From: Bacillus_BA fengqiuensis
GTDB lineage: Bacteria > Bacillota > Bacilli > Bacillales > Bacillaceae_H
DNA length: 64,000 nucleotides
NCBI GenBank assembly: GCA_030813035.1
Contig: JAUSTV010000006.1
Reading direction: 5' to 3' (one strand)
The stretch's first letter is position 1. Every line of letters starts with the position of its first letter. The notes beneath the pieces were generated by a model, which had not been told where the DNA came from, did no database searches, and was given only the letters and a program-made list of their open reading frames with translations. Made by a program: the position numbers and the translations under genes. Shown piece by piece: positions 42,131-50,550 of the stretch.

Positions 42131-42832
42131 ATGAGCGTACATATTGGAGCAAAAATGGGTGATATTGCTGAAACGATTTTATTGCCGGGAGATCCGCTCC
42201 GTGCAAAATATATTGCTGAAACTTTTTTAGAAAACCCTACTTGCTATAATGAAGTTCGTGGAATGCTTGGTTTCACAGGTACATATAAAGGAAAACGTGT
42301 TTCTGTTCAAGGAACAGGGATGGGGGTTCCATCGATTTCAATCTATGTAAATGAATTGATTCAAAGTTATAATGTTCAAAACTTAATTCGCGTCGGAACG
42401 TGTGGAGCGATTCAAAAAGATGTAAATGTTCGTGATGTTATTTTAGCAATGACTTCATCAACAGATTCCCAAATGAACCGTATGGCATTTGGCGGCATTG
42501 ATTATGCGCCGACGGCAAGTTTTGATTTATTAAAGAAAGCATACGATGCAGGAACAGAAAAAGGCTTAAATTTAAAAGTAGGAAACGTATTTACGGCCGA
42601 TCAATTTTACAATGAGGATTCCCAATTTGAAAAGTTGGCGCGTTACGGCGTGCTGGCTGTTGAAATGGAAACGACCGCTCTTTATACGCTCGCTTCCAAG
42701 TTCGGACGAAATGCCTTATCCGTCTTAACTGTCAGCGATCACATTTTAACTGGGGAAGAAACGACAGCAGAAGAGCGCCAAACCACATTTAATGAAATGA
42801 TTGAAGTTGCGCTTGAAGCTTCCGTTAAATAA
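42131..42832 (+). CDS. deoD: Purine nucleoside phosphorylase DeoD type
   Basis: A 233-residue hexameric PNP: MSVHIGAKMGDIAETILLPGDPLRAKYIAETF, GTCGAI, phosphate and base contacts in MEMETTALYTLA, and the catalytic Asp in VSDHILTGE. It splits purine (deoxy)nucleosides with phosphate for salvage. ATG 42131 follows AGGAGGAAAAA. It marks one end of the conserved yod block. Confidence 0.97.
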   Translation: MSVHIGAKMGDIAETILLPGDPLRAKYIAETFLENPTCYNEVRGMLGFTGTYKGKRVSVQGTGMGVPSISIYVNELIQSYNVQNLIRVGTCGAIQKDVNVRDVILAMTSSTDSQMNRMAFGGIDYAPTASFDLLKKAYDAGTEKGLNLKVGNVFTADQFYNEDSQFEKLARYGVLAVEMETTALYTLASKFGRNALSVLTVSDHILTGEETTAEERQTTFNEMIEVALEASVK

Positions 42833-42837
42833 GGGAA

Positions 42838-42875
42838 AAAAAGCTATTGAGAAAGTTTTCTCAATAGCTTTTTTG
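42838..42875 (+). terminator. Terminator after deoD
   Basis: AAAAAAGCTATTGAGAAA / TTTCTCAATAGCTTTTTT. Confidence 0.9.
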
Positions 42876-43008
42876 GGTATTTAAGTTTTAATGATGCCAA
42901 CATTCTGCACGTTGCAGGAAAATCGTACGCGTAGTGTTTTGAGTCCTATTCGTACATACTAAATTTACATTGAAAAGGGGAGGTGCAAATCATACAGAGA
43001 AATGCTGT

Positions 43009-44358
43009 ATGGTTGACGATTTGGAAGCTTTTAATTTAATTATGATAGCTGTTCTTATCGGAATTTCCGGATTTTTCGTAGCGTCTGAATTCGCTATTAT
43101 AAGAGTTCGGTCTTCTCGCATCGATCAGCTCGTAGCGGAAGGAAGCAAGCAGGGAGCAGCTGCAAAAAAAGTAATTGATAATTTAGACGAATACTTATCA
43201 GCCTGCCAGCTCGGAATCACGTTAACGTCACTGGGACTGGGCTGGCTTGGTGAACCGACTGTGGAGCATTTATTACATCCTTTATTCGAAAAATTAAACG
43301 TGAGCCCAACGCTTGCCGGTGTGTTATCATTTGCCATCGCTTTTTCTGTGATCACCTTTTTACATGTGGTGGTGGGGGAACTTGCCCCAAAAACTTTAGC
43401 CATTCAAAAATCAGAACCGGTCAGTCTTTGGACGGCACGGCCGCTCATTTGGTTTTACAAAATTATGTATCCGTTTATTTGGTTTTTGAACAGTTCGGCT
43501 CGTCTCGTCACGAAAATGTTCGGTTTGGAGCCTGCGAGTGAACATGAGCTCGCCCATACGGAAGAGGAACTTCGCCTTATTTTATCTGAAAGTTATAAAA
43601 GCGGGGAAATCAACCAATCAGAGTTCAACTATGTAGAAAATATTTTTGAATTTGATGATCGTGTGGCAAAAGAAATCATGGTGCCGCGCAAGGAAGTCAC
43701 CGTTTTGGATAAGACGAAATCCATCGCGGAGAACCTGGAAATCATTAAAGAAGAAAAATATACGCGTTATCCGGTCATTGACGGAGATAAAGATCATATT
43801 GTCGGAATGATCAACATGAAGGAAGTATTTACCGATGTGGTTGTGCATGGGATAGATAAAACAAAAACGATGGAAAAATATGTACGTCCAGTCATTCAAG
43901 TTATCGAGTCGATCGCCATTCATGATCTGCTTTTGAAAATGCAAAAAGAACGCATTCATATGGCCATTTTAGTGGATGAGTATGGCGGAACGGCTGGATT
44001 AGTAACGGTTGAAGATATTTTAGAAGAAATCGTCGGGGAAATCCGAGATGAATTCGACGCCGATGAAGTTCCCATGATTCAAAAATTGAATGAGCATCAA
44101 ACCTTGCTTGGTGGGAAGGTGTTAATCTCTGAAGTGAACGATATGTTTGGCTTGGAGATAGACGATGAAGACGTCGACACAATCGGCGGGTGGGTATTAA
44201 CGGAAAAATATGATTTGGAGCAAGGTGACACCATCATTTTAGATAACTATCAATTCCGTGTGAAGGAGCTGGATGGGCATCATGTCCGCTGGATTGAAGT
44301 GACTTATGATCCATCATTGAAACGAATGGAAGAAGATGTAGTAGTGGAAGTGGATTGA
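43009..44358 (+). CDS. CNNM/CorC (hemolysin C) family membrane protein, paralogue 1
   Basis: A 449-residue protein: CNNM membrane domain ~1-200 (FFVASEFAIIRVRSSRIDQLV; LGELAPKTLA-type VVVGELAPKTLAIQ), paired CBS domains ~210-335 (VPRKEVTVLDK; LVDEYGGTAGLVTVEDILEEIVGEI) and a CorC_HlyC domain ~350-435 (DTIGGWVLTEKYDL). Family members are linked to magnesium or cobalt efflux; the ion here is unproven. About 75% similar by eye to the protein at 62453. The start is uncertain: ATG 43009 gives the conserved length, but AGGGGAGG lies 26 bases upstream. Confidence 0.88.
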   Translation: MVDDLEAFNLIMIAVLIGISGFFVASEFAIIRVRSSRIDQLVAEGSKQGAAAKKVIDNLDEYLSACQLGITLTSLGLGWLGEPTVEHLLHPLFEKLNVSPTLAGVLSFAIAFSVITFLHVVVGELAPKTLAIQKSEPVSLWTARPLIWFYKIMYPFIWFLNSSARLVTKMFGLEPASEHELAHTEEELRLILSESYKSGEINQSEFNYVENIFEFDDRVAKEIMVPRKEVTVLDKTKSIAENLEIIKEEKYTRYPVIDGDKDHIVGMINMKEVFTDVVVHGIDKTKTMEKYVRPVIQVIESIAIHDLLLKMQKERIHMAILVDEYGGTAGLVTVEDILEEIVGEIRDEFDADEVPMIQKLNEHQTLLGGKVLISEVNDMFGLEIDDEDVDTIGGWVLTEKYDLEQGDTIILDNYQFRVKELDGHHVRWIEVTYDPSLKRMEEDVVVEVD

Positions 44359-44366
44359 AGTGAGGA

Positions 44367-44520
44367 AGGGGCTGTCCCATAAGCCTCTAATCCATCGCAA
44401 AAATGGATTTTTACTGAAATGCCCCGTTATAAAATCCTTAATTTTACTGGATTTTCATGATGGGGCATTTTAGGAGGATGTGTCAAAGGGGTTGCTTTTT
44501 ACTCTGTTGACACATCTTCT
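44367..44520. repeat. Paired-hairpin repeat, copy 7 (reverse, C-B-A)
   Basis: Tail C' (AGGGGCTGTCCCATAAGCCTC ... ACTGAAAT), B hairpin AATGCCCCGTTA..AATCC / GGATT..GATGGGGCATT, A hairpin GGAGGATGTGTCAA ... TTGACACATCTTCT followed by TTTTTT. It terminates the CNNM gene or faces the STAS remnant. Confidence 0.82.
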
Positions 44521-44652
44521 TTTTTGTAGTTAACAATTAATGCTATCGTGAAACGAATGGATTAAGCAGCTGGGACGATTTCGGAGAATATTTTTCGTAT
44601 ATCGAAAAGATAAGGTCTTTATAAGTATAATTGAGAAAAATAGAGAACAGGG

Positions 44653-44904
44653 TTGAAAAAAGGACAATTATTCTTTGGCACAATGGCCCATTTTGTCGAC
44701 CTATTTGACTATCAGCATGATCCGCAAACGATTCATATCGATTTTACAAACTCTCATGTATGGGATCATTCAGCGGTTACGGCGATTACCAAAGTCATGC
44801 AAAAATATAAACGTTATAATAAAGAAGTCATCGTGACTGGATTGAACGCGGAAAGTGAGCATCTTATCAATCGCATCGGCCTGGATTCCGTATCAGGTCA
44901 TTGA
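44653..44904 (+). pseudogene. Remnant of a SulP-type anion transporter: C-terminal STAS domain only
   Basis: An 83-residue frame that begins abruptly at the strand GQLFFGTMAHFVDLFD and continues IHIDFTNSHVWDHSAVTAITKV and EVIVTGLNAESEHLINRIGL, the STAS domain that ends SulP/SLC26-like transporters (YbaR type). The ~400 residues of membrane domain expected upstream are missing; the preceding 290 bases hold only a repeat. The TTG at the start has GAACAGGG before it, so expression of a stand-alone STAS peptide is not excluded. Confidence 0.68.
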
Positions 44905-44955
44905 TTGATTTAAAAGCGGATGGATTCATATAAGTGAAAACAGAAAGTCGGGGAA

Positions 44956-44995
44956 AGAAACGCCCAGTTCCTTAGAGAGGGAACTGGGCGTTTCT
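44956..44995. terminator. Terminator GAAACGCCCAGTTCC/GGAACTGGGCGTTTC
   Basis: A 15-bp perfect stem with A and T flanks, usable in both directions. Confidence 0.85.
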
Positions 44996-45014
44996 ATTAG
45001 CTTAATGGAAATGT

Positions 45015-45038
45015 TGGAAAAAGAGGCGAAAGCCTCCT
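45015..45038 (-). terminator. Terminator for the minus-strand 51-residue gene
   Basis: On the minus strand, GGAGGC-TTTC-GCCTC is followed by TTTTTCC directly after the stop codon. Confidence 0.7.
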
Positions 45039-45194
45039 TTAGAAAAACGTGGTAAATAGAAATCGAACCACAATGGCCAAAAACCAAACCACCCCGAAAA
45101 AAAGAACTAAATAGGTTGCGAATTTGAGCAAAGCAATTCGTGGTTTCGCGGGAGAGGGATTCTTCTTTTCTTCTTTCCATTTTGGACTAGGCAT
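45039..45194 (-). CDS. Small single-pass membrane protein
   Basis: A 51-residue protein: a charged, Pro/Lys-rich start (PSPKWKEEKKNPSPAKP), then a long hydrophobic helix (LLKFATYLVLFFGVVWFLAI). ATG 45194 follows GGAAGGAAAACGCT, and a terminator begins at its stop. No family recognised. Confidence 0.7.
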   Translation of the reverse strand: MPSPKWKEEKKNPSPAKPRIALLKFATYLVLFFGVVWFLAIVVRFLFTTFF

Positions 45195-45334
45195 AGCGTT
45201 TTCCTTCCTTTTCTAGTTCTAGCTGTTTTAAATGCTTTACCCCTTCGAGAGAAATGTAAACGTTGGATATATGCGTTGTCCGGTATAAATGGCAAAGGAT
45301 CAGCCATACTACGAGAAGGAAAGGGGCTGATTCA

Positions 45335-45505
45335 ATGGAAAGGCCAATGGAGACAATTAAATCGGTTCGCCGAAACCAAGATGGAGATATTTTAAATGTC
45401 CGAACGTCTGGAGAAAGGGAAATAGGGCATCAAGAGGCGATTTTTGAATTGAAAAAAGGAACGATCAGTGACCCGGAGGGCAAAATGGAAGAATCTTTGG
45501 AGTAA
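45335..45505 (+). CDS. DUF3892 family small protein
   Basis: A 56-residue protein: ETIKSVRRNQDGDILNVRTSGEREIGHQEAIFELKKG.., the compact beta pattern of DUF3892 (VRKNxDGDI). ATG 45335 follows AAAGGGGCTGATTC. Function unknown. It is followed by a terminator shared with convergent rodA. Confidence 0.75.
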   Translation: MERPMETIKSVRRNQDGDILNVRTSGEREIGHQEAIFELKKGTISDPEGKMEESLE

Positions 45506-45506
45506 G

Positions 45507-45540
45507 CAAAAGGACCTGTATTGATGCAGGTCCTTTTACT
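45507..45540. terminator. Bidirectional terminator
   Basis: AAAAGGACCTG-TATTGATG-CAGGTCCTTTT between the DUF3892 gene and rodA. Confidence 0.85.
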
Positions 45541-46709
45541 TACTCAGAACTAAACATGAAGCGTTTATAATGGTACGATACACTAAACATTAAGCCCATC
45601 GCGAGCATATTTCCCATAAGCGAGCTTCCTCCGTAAGAGATGAATGGAAGAGGGATACCTGTAATGGGAACGACGCCGATGGTCATTCCGATGTTTTGGA
45701 AAACGTGGAACGTGACCATGGAAATGACGCCCACACATAAGTAAGAGTTGAAATCGTTTTTCGTTTCAAGGCCGAGCTTGATTAAATGATAAATGAGGAC
45801 AAAGAACAGACTAATCACGATACTGCATCCGATAAAGCCGAACTCCTCTCCAATCACGGCGAAAATAAAGTCCGTGTGGCTTTCCGGAAAGTATACTTCA
45901 CCGTTTGCGAATCCTTTTCCATTTACCATTCCCGAACCGATGGCAAGGAGGGATTTTTGCAAATGATAGCCTTCACCGCCGCTATAGCTGTAAGGATCCA
46001 GCCAGGAGTAAATACGTCCAAGCTGGTATTGCTTCACTCCCAAGTATTTTTCCAAAGCTGCCGGGAAATAAATCACCATCGCTAAAATGGTTCCCCCAAC
46101 TGTGGACACTCCAAGGAAAATAGGAGTAATGATTTTCCAGGAGATGCCCGATACGAATACTAATCCTGAAAAAATGGAAAGCAAGACGAGTGACGTTCCC
46201 AAATCGGGCTGCTGCATCACAAGCATGAGCGGAAGCAATAAAGTCAGTCCCATCTTAAATAAAAGGAAAAAGTCTTCCCGCAACGTTCGGATACGGTATT
46301 TCTCATTATGTTTTGTAATGAGGTTGCTCAATGCAATAATGAGAAACACTTTGACGAATTCCGATGGCTGAAGCGAACCTACCCCAGGGAATTTAAACCA
46401 GCTTTTCGCCCCGTTAATGACCGGTGCAATCGCAGGAGGAGCGACAATTAACAAGACAAGCAAGAAATTTCCGAATCCATATAAATACCAAGATAATTTT
46501 TGAAATTGTTCCGAATCTAAAAACATGACGGACGAGATAATGATCGATCCAACTACATACCAAACAATTTGTTTGACCAAAAAGTTTTCACCATACTGCC
46601 CAATTGTTTGCGCACTGTAAATGGCAATACAACTGACGCAGAAAAATAAAAAGAGAATGAAGGCTAAATTTAAATCGAATCTACTAACGTTTTGTTCGTT
46701 ATTACTCAT
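45540..46709 (-). CDS. rodA: SEDS-family glycosyltransferase RodA
   Basis: A 389-residue protein with about ten membrane helices and SEDS motifs: QPSEFVKVFLIIALS, QQPDLGTSLVL, SGGEGYHLQKSLLAIGSGMVNGKG, FPESHTDFIFAVIGEEFGF (catalytic-type Asp) and GIPLPFISYGGSS. It polymerises lipid II for cell elongation with class B PBPs. ATG 46709 follows AGGTGG; the upstream GTG 46718 overlaps that site. yodL, which in B. subtilis targets the elongation machinery, is nearby. Confidence 0.93.
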   Translation of the reverse strand: MSNNEQNVSRFDLNLAFILFLFFCVSCIAIYSAQTIGQYGENFLVKQIVWYVVGSIIISSVMFLDSEQFQKLSWYLYGFGNFLLVLLIVAPPAIAPVINGAKSWFKFPGVGSLQPSEFVKVFLIIALSNLITKHNEKYRIRTLREDFFLLFKMGLTLLLPLMLVMQQPDLGTSLVLLSIFSGLVFVSGISWKIITPIFLGVSTVGGTILAMVIYFPAALEKYLGVKQYQLGRIYSWLDPYSYSGGEGYHLQKSLLAIGSGMVNGKGFANGEVYFPESHTDFIFAVIGEEFGFIGCSIVISLFFVLIYHLIKLGLETKNDFNSYLCVGVISMVTFHVFQNIGMTIGVVPITGIPLPFISYGGSSLMGNMLAMGLMFSVSYHYKRFMFSSE

Positions 46710-46971
46710 TTTACCCACCTAACAACTTGGAGTGTGTACAGCACATTATTATACCTCAAATATTTTACAACATAAATGGGCTGAACGCGAACAATTTTAT
46801 GCACTGTGAAGTGAATTAAGACAAAAGGTGTGAAAAGAATTTTGTCAATTACTCGGAAGCGTGCAGGAAAACACTAATCTATTATATCGAGAGAAATCAT
46901 GCTAATGAAAACTGTTAAAGAATAAGACTAAATCTATTAATCTGTGCATATAGTAGAACTATACACAATCT

Positions 46972-47061
46972 ATAAGCTTCGGCATGGTCAAAGAATAACC
47001 ATGCCGAAGCTTATAGACCTAAGCGGCTGCCCCCCCCTTTCGGGAGTGGCAGCCGCTTAGG
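46972..47061. repeat. Two strong adjacent palindromes
   Basis: Hairpin 1: ATAAGCTTCGGCATGGT / ACCATGCCGAAGCTTAT (17 bp, perfect, 46972-47014). Hairpin 2: CCTAAGCGGCTGCC / GGCAGCCGCTTAGG (47018-47061). They share the CATGG core and AGCCGCTTAGG with the repeat at 18090-18205. They lie in the 642-base gap 46710-47351, which has no gene. Confidence 0.8.
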
Positions 47062-47194
47062 CAAACCTTTGAAGGTCGATTCAGGATGTCTAGGTCACCG
47101 TTTATGAACATGCCTCCATTGAATGAAGGCATGCCCAGTGATCAAGTCCAATTTATATAAAGAGAATTTTCAACGGTCGGGAGGCTTTATCACC

Positions 47195-47270
47195 AGGAAT
47201 GATTAGTTAGGCCCGCACGATGCGGGTTACGCAGACGTTGCCGCAGGACGCGGCGATGTTAGTCTGTGTT
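47195..47270. repeat. TTAGGCCCGCACGATGCGGG..GTTGCCGCAGGACGCGGCG repeat
   Basis: Matches 33500-33563 with paired changes in the first stem (CCCGCACGATGCGGG here, CCCACAGGATGTGGG there), and the second palindrome GCCGCAGGACGCGGC is conserved. Confidence 0.7.
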
Positions 47271-47351
47271 CCTTTAATCGGACTTTTATGGGAAGCGGAA
47301 GACACCGCCTGATAGTGGCGAATAAAATACTAGAGAACAGGAGAGAAACAG

Positions 47352-47936
47352 ATGAATCTATTATTGGGTGCGATTGCGCTATTGTTTATATGGATTTTTA
47401 TTTATATGTACCGTTATCGTTTGTTTATTTCAAAATATACAGGAATAACAGCGGCTCTTGCATCCGGAATGATGATTGGATTTTTAAGTTCCGTTTCTTT
47501 AAGTATAAATGCAGAGGCATATGACGATACAAGCACGATCTTAAGTCTCATTATTAGTATGTTGGCCGGCATGATTATCGGTGTTCCCCATTCTTTTTCG
47601 GCATGGGTGGCAGGAGCCTGCGGAGGACTTGTTAGTGCCCCTTTAGGCAAGCTGATTATTCCCCTTCTTTCCGCTGAAAGAGCGGAGAGTTTTATCACTT
47701 CTTTATTAGTGCTATGCATTATTTTTATCCTATTATTGCTCGGCATGATGACCGCGGAAATCCCATCTTACTATGATGTGGCCTTTCGAAAGTGGGCACT
47801 CAATTCACTGACAATCGGCTTACCACTGATTTTTATATTCTATGTATATGAATCACTAGAAAGAGGGATGTTTTCCAAAAGACTATTCCTACGTTCAAAA
47901 AAAATAGAAAGTCATCGTGGATCCAAGTATGTATAA
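47352..47936 (+). CDS. Multi-pass membrane protein, unknown
   Basis: A 194-residue protein with about five hydrophobic segments (LLLGAIALLFIWIFIYMY; GITAALASGMMIGFLSSVSL; IISMLAGMIIGVPHSFSAWVAG; LLVLCIIFILLLLGMMTA; IGLPLIFIFYVYESL). A Gly-rich segment GACGGLVSAPLGKL lies mid-protein. ATG 47352 follows CAGGAGAGAAACAG. I do not recognise the family. A paired-hairpin repeat begins two bases after its stop. Confidence 0.8.
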   Translation: MNLLLGAIALLFIWIFIYMYRYRLFISKYTGITAALASGMMIGFLSSVSLSINAEAYDDTSTILSLIISMLAGMIIGVPHSFSAWVAGACGGLVSAPLGKLIIPLLSAERAESFITSLLVLCIIFILLLLGMMTAEIPSYYDVAFRKWALNSLTIGLPLIFIFYVYESLERGMFSKRLFLRSKKIESHRGSKYV

Positions 47937-47937
47937 A

Positions 47938-48088
47938 GGAGGATGACCGAAAAGGGCAAAATACGGCCTTTTTCGGTCATCCTCATGAAAGGCCCCGCCC
48001 TAAAAATCCATTAAATCAAGGATTTGGTGGCGGGGCCTTTCATTAAAGATCAGTTTTAGTTGTCTATTAGAGGCTCATAGGGCAGTCT
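47938..48088. repeat. Paired-hairpin repeat, copy 8 (A-B-C)
   Basis: A hairpin GAGGATGACCGAAAAGG / CCTTTTTCGGTCATCCTC (to 47984), B hairpin GAAAGGCCCCGCC..AATCC / GGATT..GGCGGGGCCTTTC (47987-48041), tail C (ATTAAAGATCAGTTTTAGT ... CATAGGGCAGTC). Confidence 0.88.
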
Positions 48089-48092
48089 CTTC

Positions 48093-48476
48093 TCAATAAC
48101 AACGAAATGCTACTACTCTTCTTGTGTCAAATCCGACATAATTCCACCTGAATCCATTCCAACGATATCCAGCGACGGAGCGTCTGCCGATATACGTAGG
48201 ATAGAACCAGAATGAGCGTCCGTTCCGAAGCCACACGTATGTGTAACGGTATAAGCATCCGCGAAATGCTCCGGAATCCACTGCGTATGTGCTGGGGCCG
48301 CCAATCCCGCCTTGAAGAGTTTGAGCTTCACTAAGGGAAGGCGTGAAGGACGGGGGAGGCTGAAGCTGAGGCTGCTGACCCATTCCATCTTCACCAGGAA
48401 AGCCGCCGCCAGGGAAGCCACCGCCAGGGGGAGGGCCAGGGGGAAAACCAAATCCAGGAATGTTTTGACGATACAT
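48093..48476 (-). CDS. Proline/glycine-rich protein with C-terminal aromatic domain
   Basis: A 127-residue protein: the N-terminus is Gly/Pro-rich (IPGFGFPPGPPPGGGFPGG), followed by a linker and a C-terminal Tyr/Trp/Arg-rich module (YRYTYVWLRNGRSFWFYPTY; GRRSVAGYRWNGFRWNYVGF). Bacillus homologues are commonly misnamed 'transporter'; the layout suggests a surface or spore-associated structural protein (inference). ATG 48476 follows GAAAGGAGCAATAAT. Confidence 0.75.
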   Translation of the reverse strand: MYRQNIPGFGFPPGPPPGGGFPGGGFPGEDGMGQQPQLQPPPSFTPSLSEAQTLQGGIGGPSTYAVDSGAFRGCLYRYTYVWLRNGRSFWFYPTYIGRRSVAGYRWNGFRWNYVGFDTRRVVAFRCY

Positions 48477-48597
48477 ATTATTGCTCCTTTCCTTATCGAC
48501 TAACATACTTTATGCAATAAGCGGATACTGGGTGAATGTCCTTTTGCAGTGGAATTAAATCGAGAGCAAAGGCATTTATGAAAAAAGTAAAAAATAG

Positions 48598-48645
48598 TTG
48601 ACGAAAATAAAAAACGGAAGTTATAATAAATCTCGAAGTTGAGAT
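48598..48645 (+). promoter_or_regulatory. azoR promoter with MhqR-type operator
   Basis: TTGACG (48598-48603), 18 bases, TATAAT (48622-48627), then the inverted repeat ATCTCGAAGTTGAGAT at 48630-48645. This closely fits the MhqR operator pattern (TATCTCGAATTCGAGATA) known from quinone-stress genes of B. subtilis. An ATCTCGAT half-site recurs at ~48692. Confidence 0.75.
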
Positions 48646-48764
48646 AAATGATTTGAAAATTTATGGTGTGATAATATTTTTTAGGGTCAATTATCTCGAT
48701 TTAACAATTTTTTTAGTCGTATATCTTTATATGAAAACAATTACCCCTTTGGAGGATGAGAAAA

Positions 48765-49391
48765 ATGGCAAAAGTATTATATGTAAAAGCAAACCCAAAA
48801 ACGGATGATATGTCTTTTTCAGCACGATTGGCGAATACGTTTTTAGATGCATATCAAACAGAACATCCTGAAGATACAGTCGAAATGTTAGATTTGTACA
48901 ACACATATCTTCCTTTAATCGATGGAGATGTACTCAGTGGTTGGGGAAAATTAGCAGCGGGTGCGGAATTGACGGGAGAAGAAACGAAAAAAGTGACTCG
49001 TTTAGGAGAATTGGTCGATCAGTTTTTAGCAGCTGACAAAGTAGTATTTTCTGCTCCGATGTGGAACTTTGGTTTTCCACCATTAATGAAAGCGTACATT
49101 GACGCCATCGCTGTAGCCGGTAAAACGTTCAAATACACGGAAAATGGCCCTGTCGGCTTATCAGGAGATAAAAAGGTGGTTTTATTGGAGGCTCGCGGCG
49201 GTGTTTATTCCGAAGGGCCAGCGACATCTATGGAGCATACACAAAGCTATTTGAAAGCCGTTTTAAGCTTTCTGGGAGTCCAAGATTTTACATTAGTCGT
49301 TGCAGAAGGAATGGCCGCAGCTCCGGCAGAAGGAGAAGCCATTTTTACGGCATCAGCTGAAAAAGCAAAAGAAGCTGCTAAAAACTTTTAA
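48765..49391 (+). CDS. azoR: FMN-dependent NADH-azoreductase
   Basis: A 208-residue flavodoxin-fold azoreductase/quinone reductase: KVLYVKANPK start, FMN phosphate segment, SAPMWNFGFPPLMKAYIDAIAVAGKTFKYTENGPVGL and EARGGVYSEGP. It detoxifies quinones and azo compounds by two-electron reduction. ATG 48765 is nine bases after GGAGG. The MhqR-like operator at the promoter predicts induction by quinones or catechols, as for B. subtilis azoR2. Confidence 0.94.
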   Translation: MAKVLYVKANPKTDDMSFSARLANTFLDAYQTEHPEDTVEMLDLYNTYLPLIDGDVLSGWGKLAAGAELTGEETKKVTRLGELVDQFLAADKVVFSAPMWNFGFPPLMKAYIDAIAVAGKTFKYTENGPVGLSGDKKVVLLEARGGVYSEGPATSMEHTQSYLKAVLSFLGVQDFTLVVAEGMAAAPAEGEAIFTASAEKAKEAAKNF

Positions 49392-49502
49392 TTCGCTAAT
49401 AATAAGAGGCTTTATGTTGCAGCCAAAAGCTACCCTGACTTTTGAAAGATTCATGATAAGGGTTTGTTCGGTCTTACTGAGTTCTCAAGATGGGGCTTTT
49501 TA

Positions 49503-49549
49503 GGAGGACGGGTTAAAAGGGATTTTTTTGCTCTTTTAATCCATCCTCC
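49503..49549. repeat. Paired-hairpin repeat, copy 9 (reverse, mostly A)
   Basis: A hairpin GGAGGACGGGTTAAAAGGG ... CTCTTTTAATCCATCCTCC. The expected B unit just upstream (49400-49500) is strongly decayed: AGGCTTTATG ... CAAGATGGGGCTTTTT. Confidence 0.65.
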
Positions 49550-49617
49550 GCTCACACGATTGTTATTCTTTTTTCGTTGCAAACACTTTTTGCCTATGAT
49601 TTAATGGAATATGTTGA

Positions 49618-49672
49618 ACAATAAAGCGTGACAGATGAGTGTTTCCTCATTGTTCATGCTTTATTGTTTTTT
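49618..49672. terminator. Hairpin ACAATAAAGCGTGA/TTCATGCTTTATTGT plus T run
   Basis: A near-perfect 14-bp stem followed by TTTTTT, upstream of the EIIA gene; it ends transcription entering from azoR. Confidence 0.75.
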
Positions 49673-49729
49673 CATAGGGGCGGATGGGTATTATAGTGGT
49701 AATTACATAGAAAAGGAAAGGTGAAAGCC

Positions 49730-50227
49730 ATGTTCAAAAAGCTGTTCGGTGGAAAATCAAATCAAAAAGATGTGACGATTGTAGCTCCTTTAACAGGACA
49801 AGTAGTGCCAATTGAAAATGTACCTGATCCCGTATTTTCTCAAAAAATGATGGGGAATGGATTCGCAATTGAGCCGACAGATGGTCAAGTTGTTTCTCCG
49901 GTAGATGGTGAAGTGATTCAATTGTTCCATACAAAACATGCGATTGGATTAAAAACCGATGCAGGTGTGGAAGTATTAATTCATATCGGACTGGAAACAG
50001 TCGCAATGAATGGAGAAGGATTTGAGGCGCACGTAAGCCAGGGGGATAAAGTGAAAATCGGTACACCGCTTGTAACGTTCGATTTAAATCTTGTAAAAGA
50101 AAAAGCGAAAAGCACGATTACGCCTGTCGTGATTACAAATACCGATAACATGGAAAGTTTTGAAATGTTGGCGAACGGTTCCGCAGAAAAGGGTTCTACA
50201 CCTTGCTTGAAAGTGGTTGCGAAATAA
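49730..50227 (+). CDS. ypqE: PTS glucose-type EIIA component
   Basis: A 165-residue single-domain EIIA-Glc. The two active-site His regions are HTKHAIGLKT and VEVLIHIGLETV (phospho-His ~90), with GFAIEPTDGQVVSPVDGEV before them. It accepts phosphate from HPr and passes it to a sugar-specific EIIB. As a stand-alone gene it may serve several EIICB proteins; the partner is not in the window. ATG 49730 follows GAAAGGTGAAAGCC. Confidence 0.92.
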   Translation: MFKKLFGGKSNQKDVTIVAPLTGQVVPIENVPDPVFSQKMMGNGFAIEPTDGQVVSPVDGEVIQLFHTKHAIGLKTDAGVEVLIHIGLETVAMNGEGFEAHVSQGDKVKIGTPLVTFDLNLVKEKAKSTITPVVITNTDNMESFEMLANGSAEKGSTPCLKVVAK

Positions 50228-50308
50228 TCAGAAAAAAACGTTGACGAAATATGTCGAAATGCATATAATGTAGCTAACAAGTATTTTGTCACATTGTGTA
50301 ACGTATAA

Positions 50309-50357
50309 CAAACCAAGGCCTAAGGTGCGCAAAAGGTGCGTATCTTAGGTTTTTTTA
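50309..50357 (+). terminator. Terminator after EIIA gene
   Basis: GGCCTAAGGTGCGC / TGCGTATCTTAGGTTTTTTT. The remaining gap to 50550 is A+T-rich, presumably the leader of the membrane-peptide/yidC2 unit. Confidence 0.85.
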
Positions 50358-50550
50358 TATGGTCAAACAGACAGGCTTATATATCCATAAGGAACCTTAT
50401 CCATTATTTAAGGAGCTATAAATGAAACTTTTTTAGGAGATTAAGCGTAGGAAAAGAATGAATAGAGTTTTGTTGCGCAAATGGAACCGAATTGTGCTAA
50501 AATAGAAAATGTTGGACAAAAAAGCCATCTTGAAAGAGAGCGTTTAATAT

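Noticed and set aside
44926..45180. 84-codon minus-strand frame
   Set aside because: It overlaps the better-supported 51-residue gene in another frame and runs through two terminators.
45195..45340. Minus-strand frame LVVWLILCHLYRTTHISNVYISLEG.. ending over the 51-residue gene start
   Set aside because: The sequence looks protein-like, but there is no usable start codon or ribosome site; at best a remnant.
49666..49691. Possible sigma B promoter GTTTTT-N14-GGGTAT before the EIIA gene
   Set aside because: The GTTTTTT is the T tract of a strong terminator hairpin, so the match is probably coincidental.
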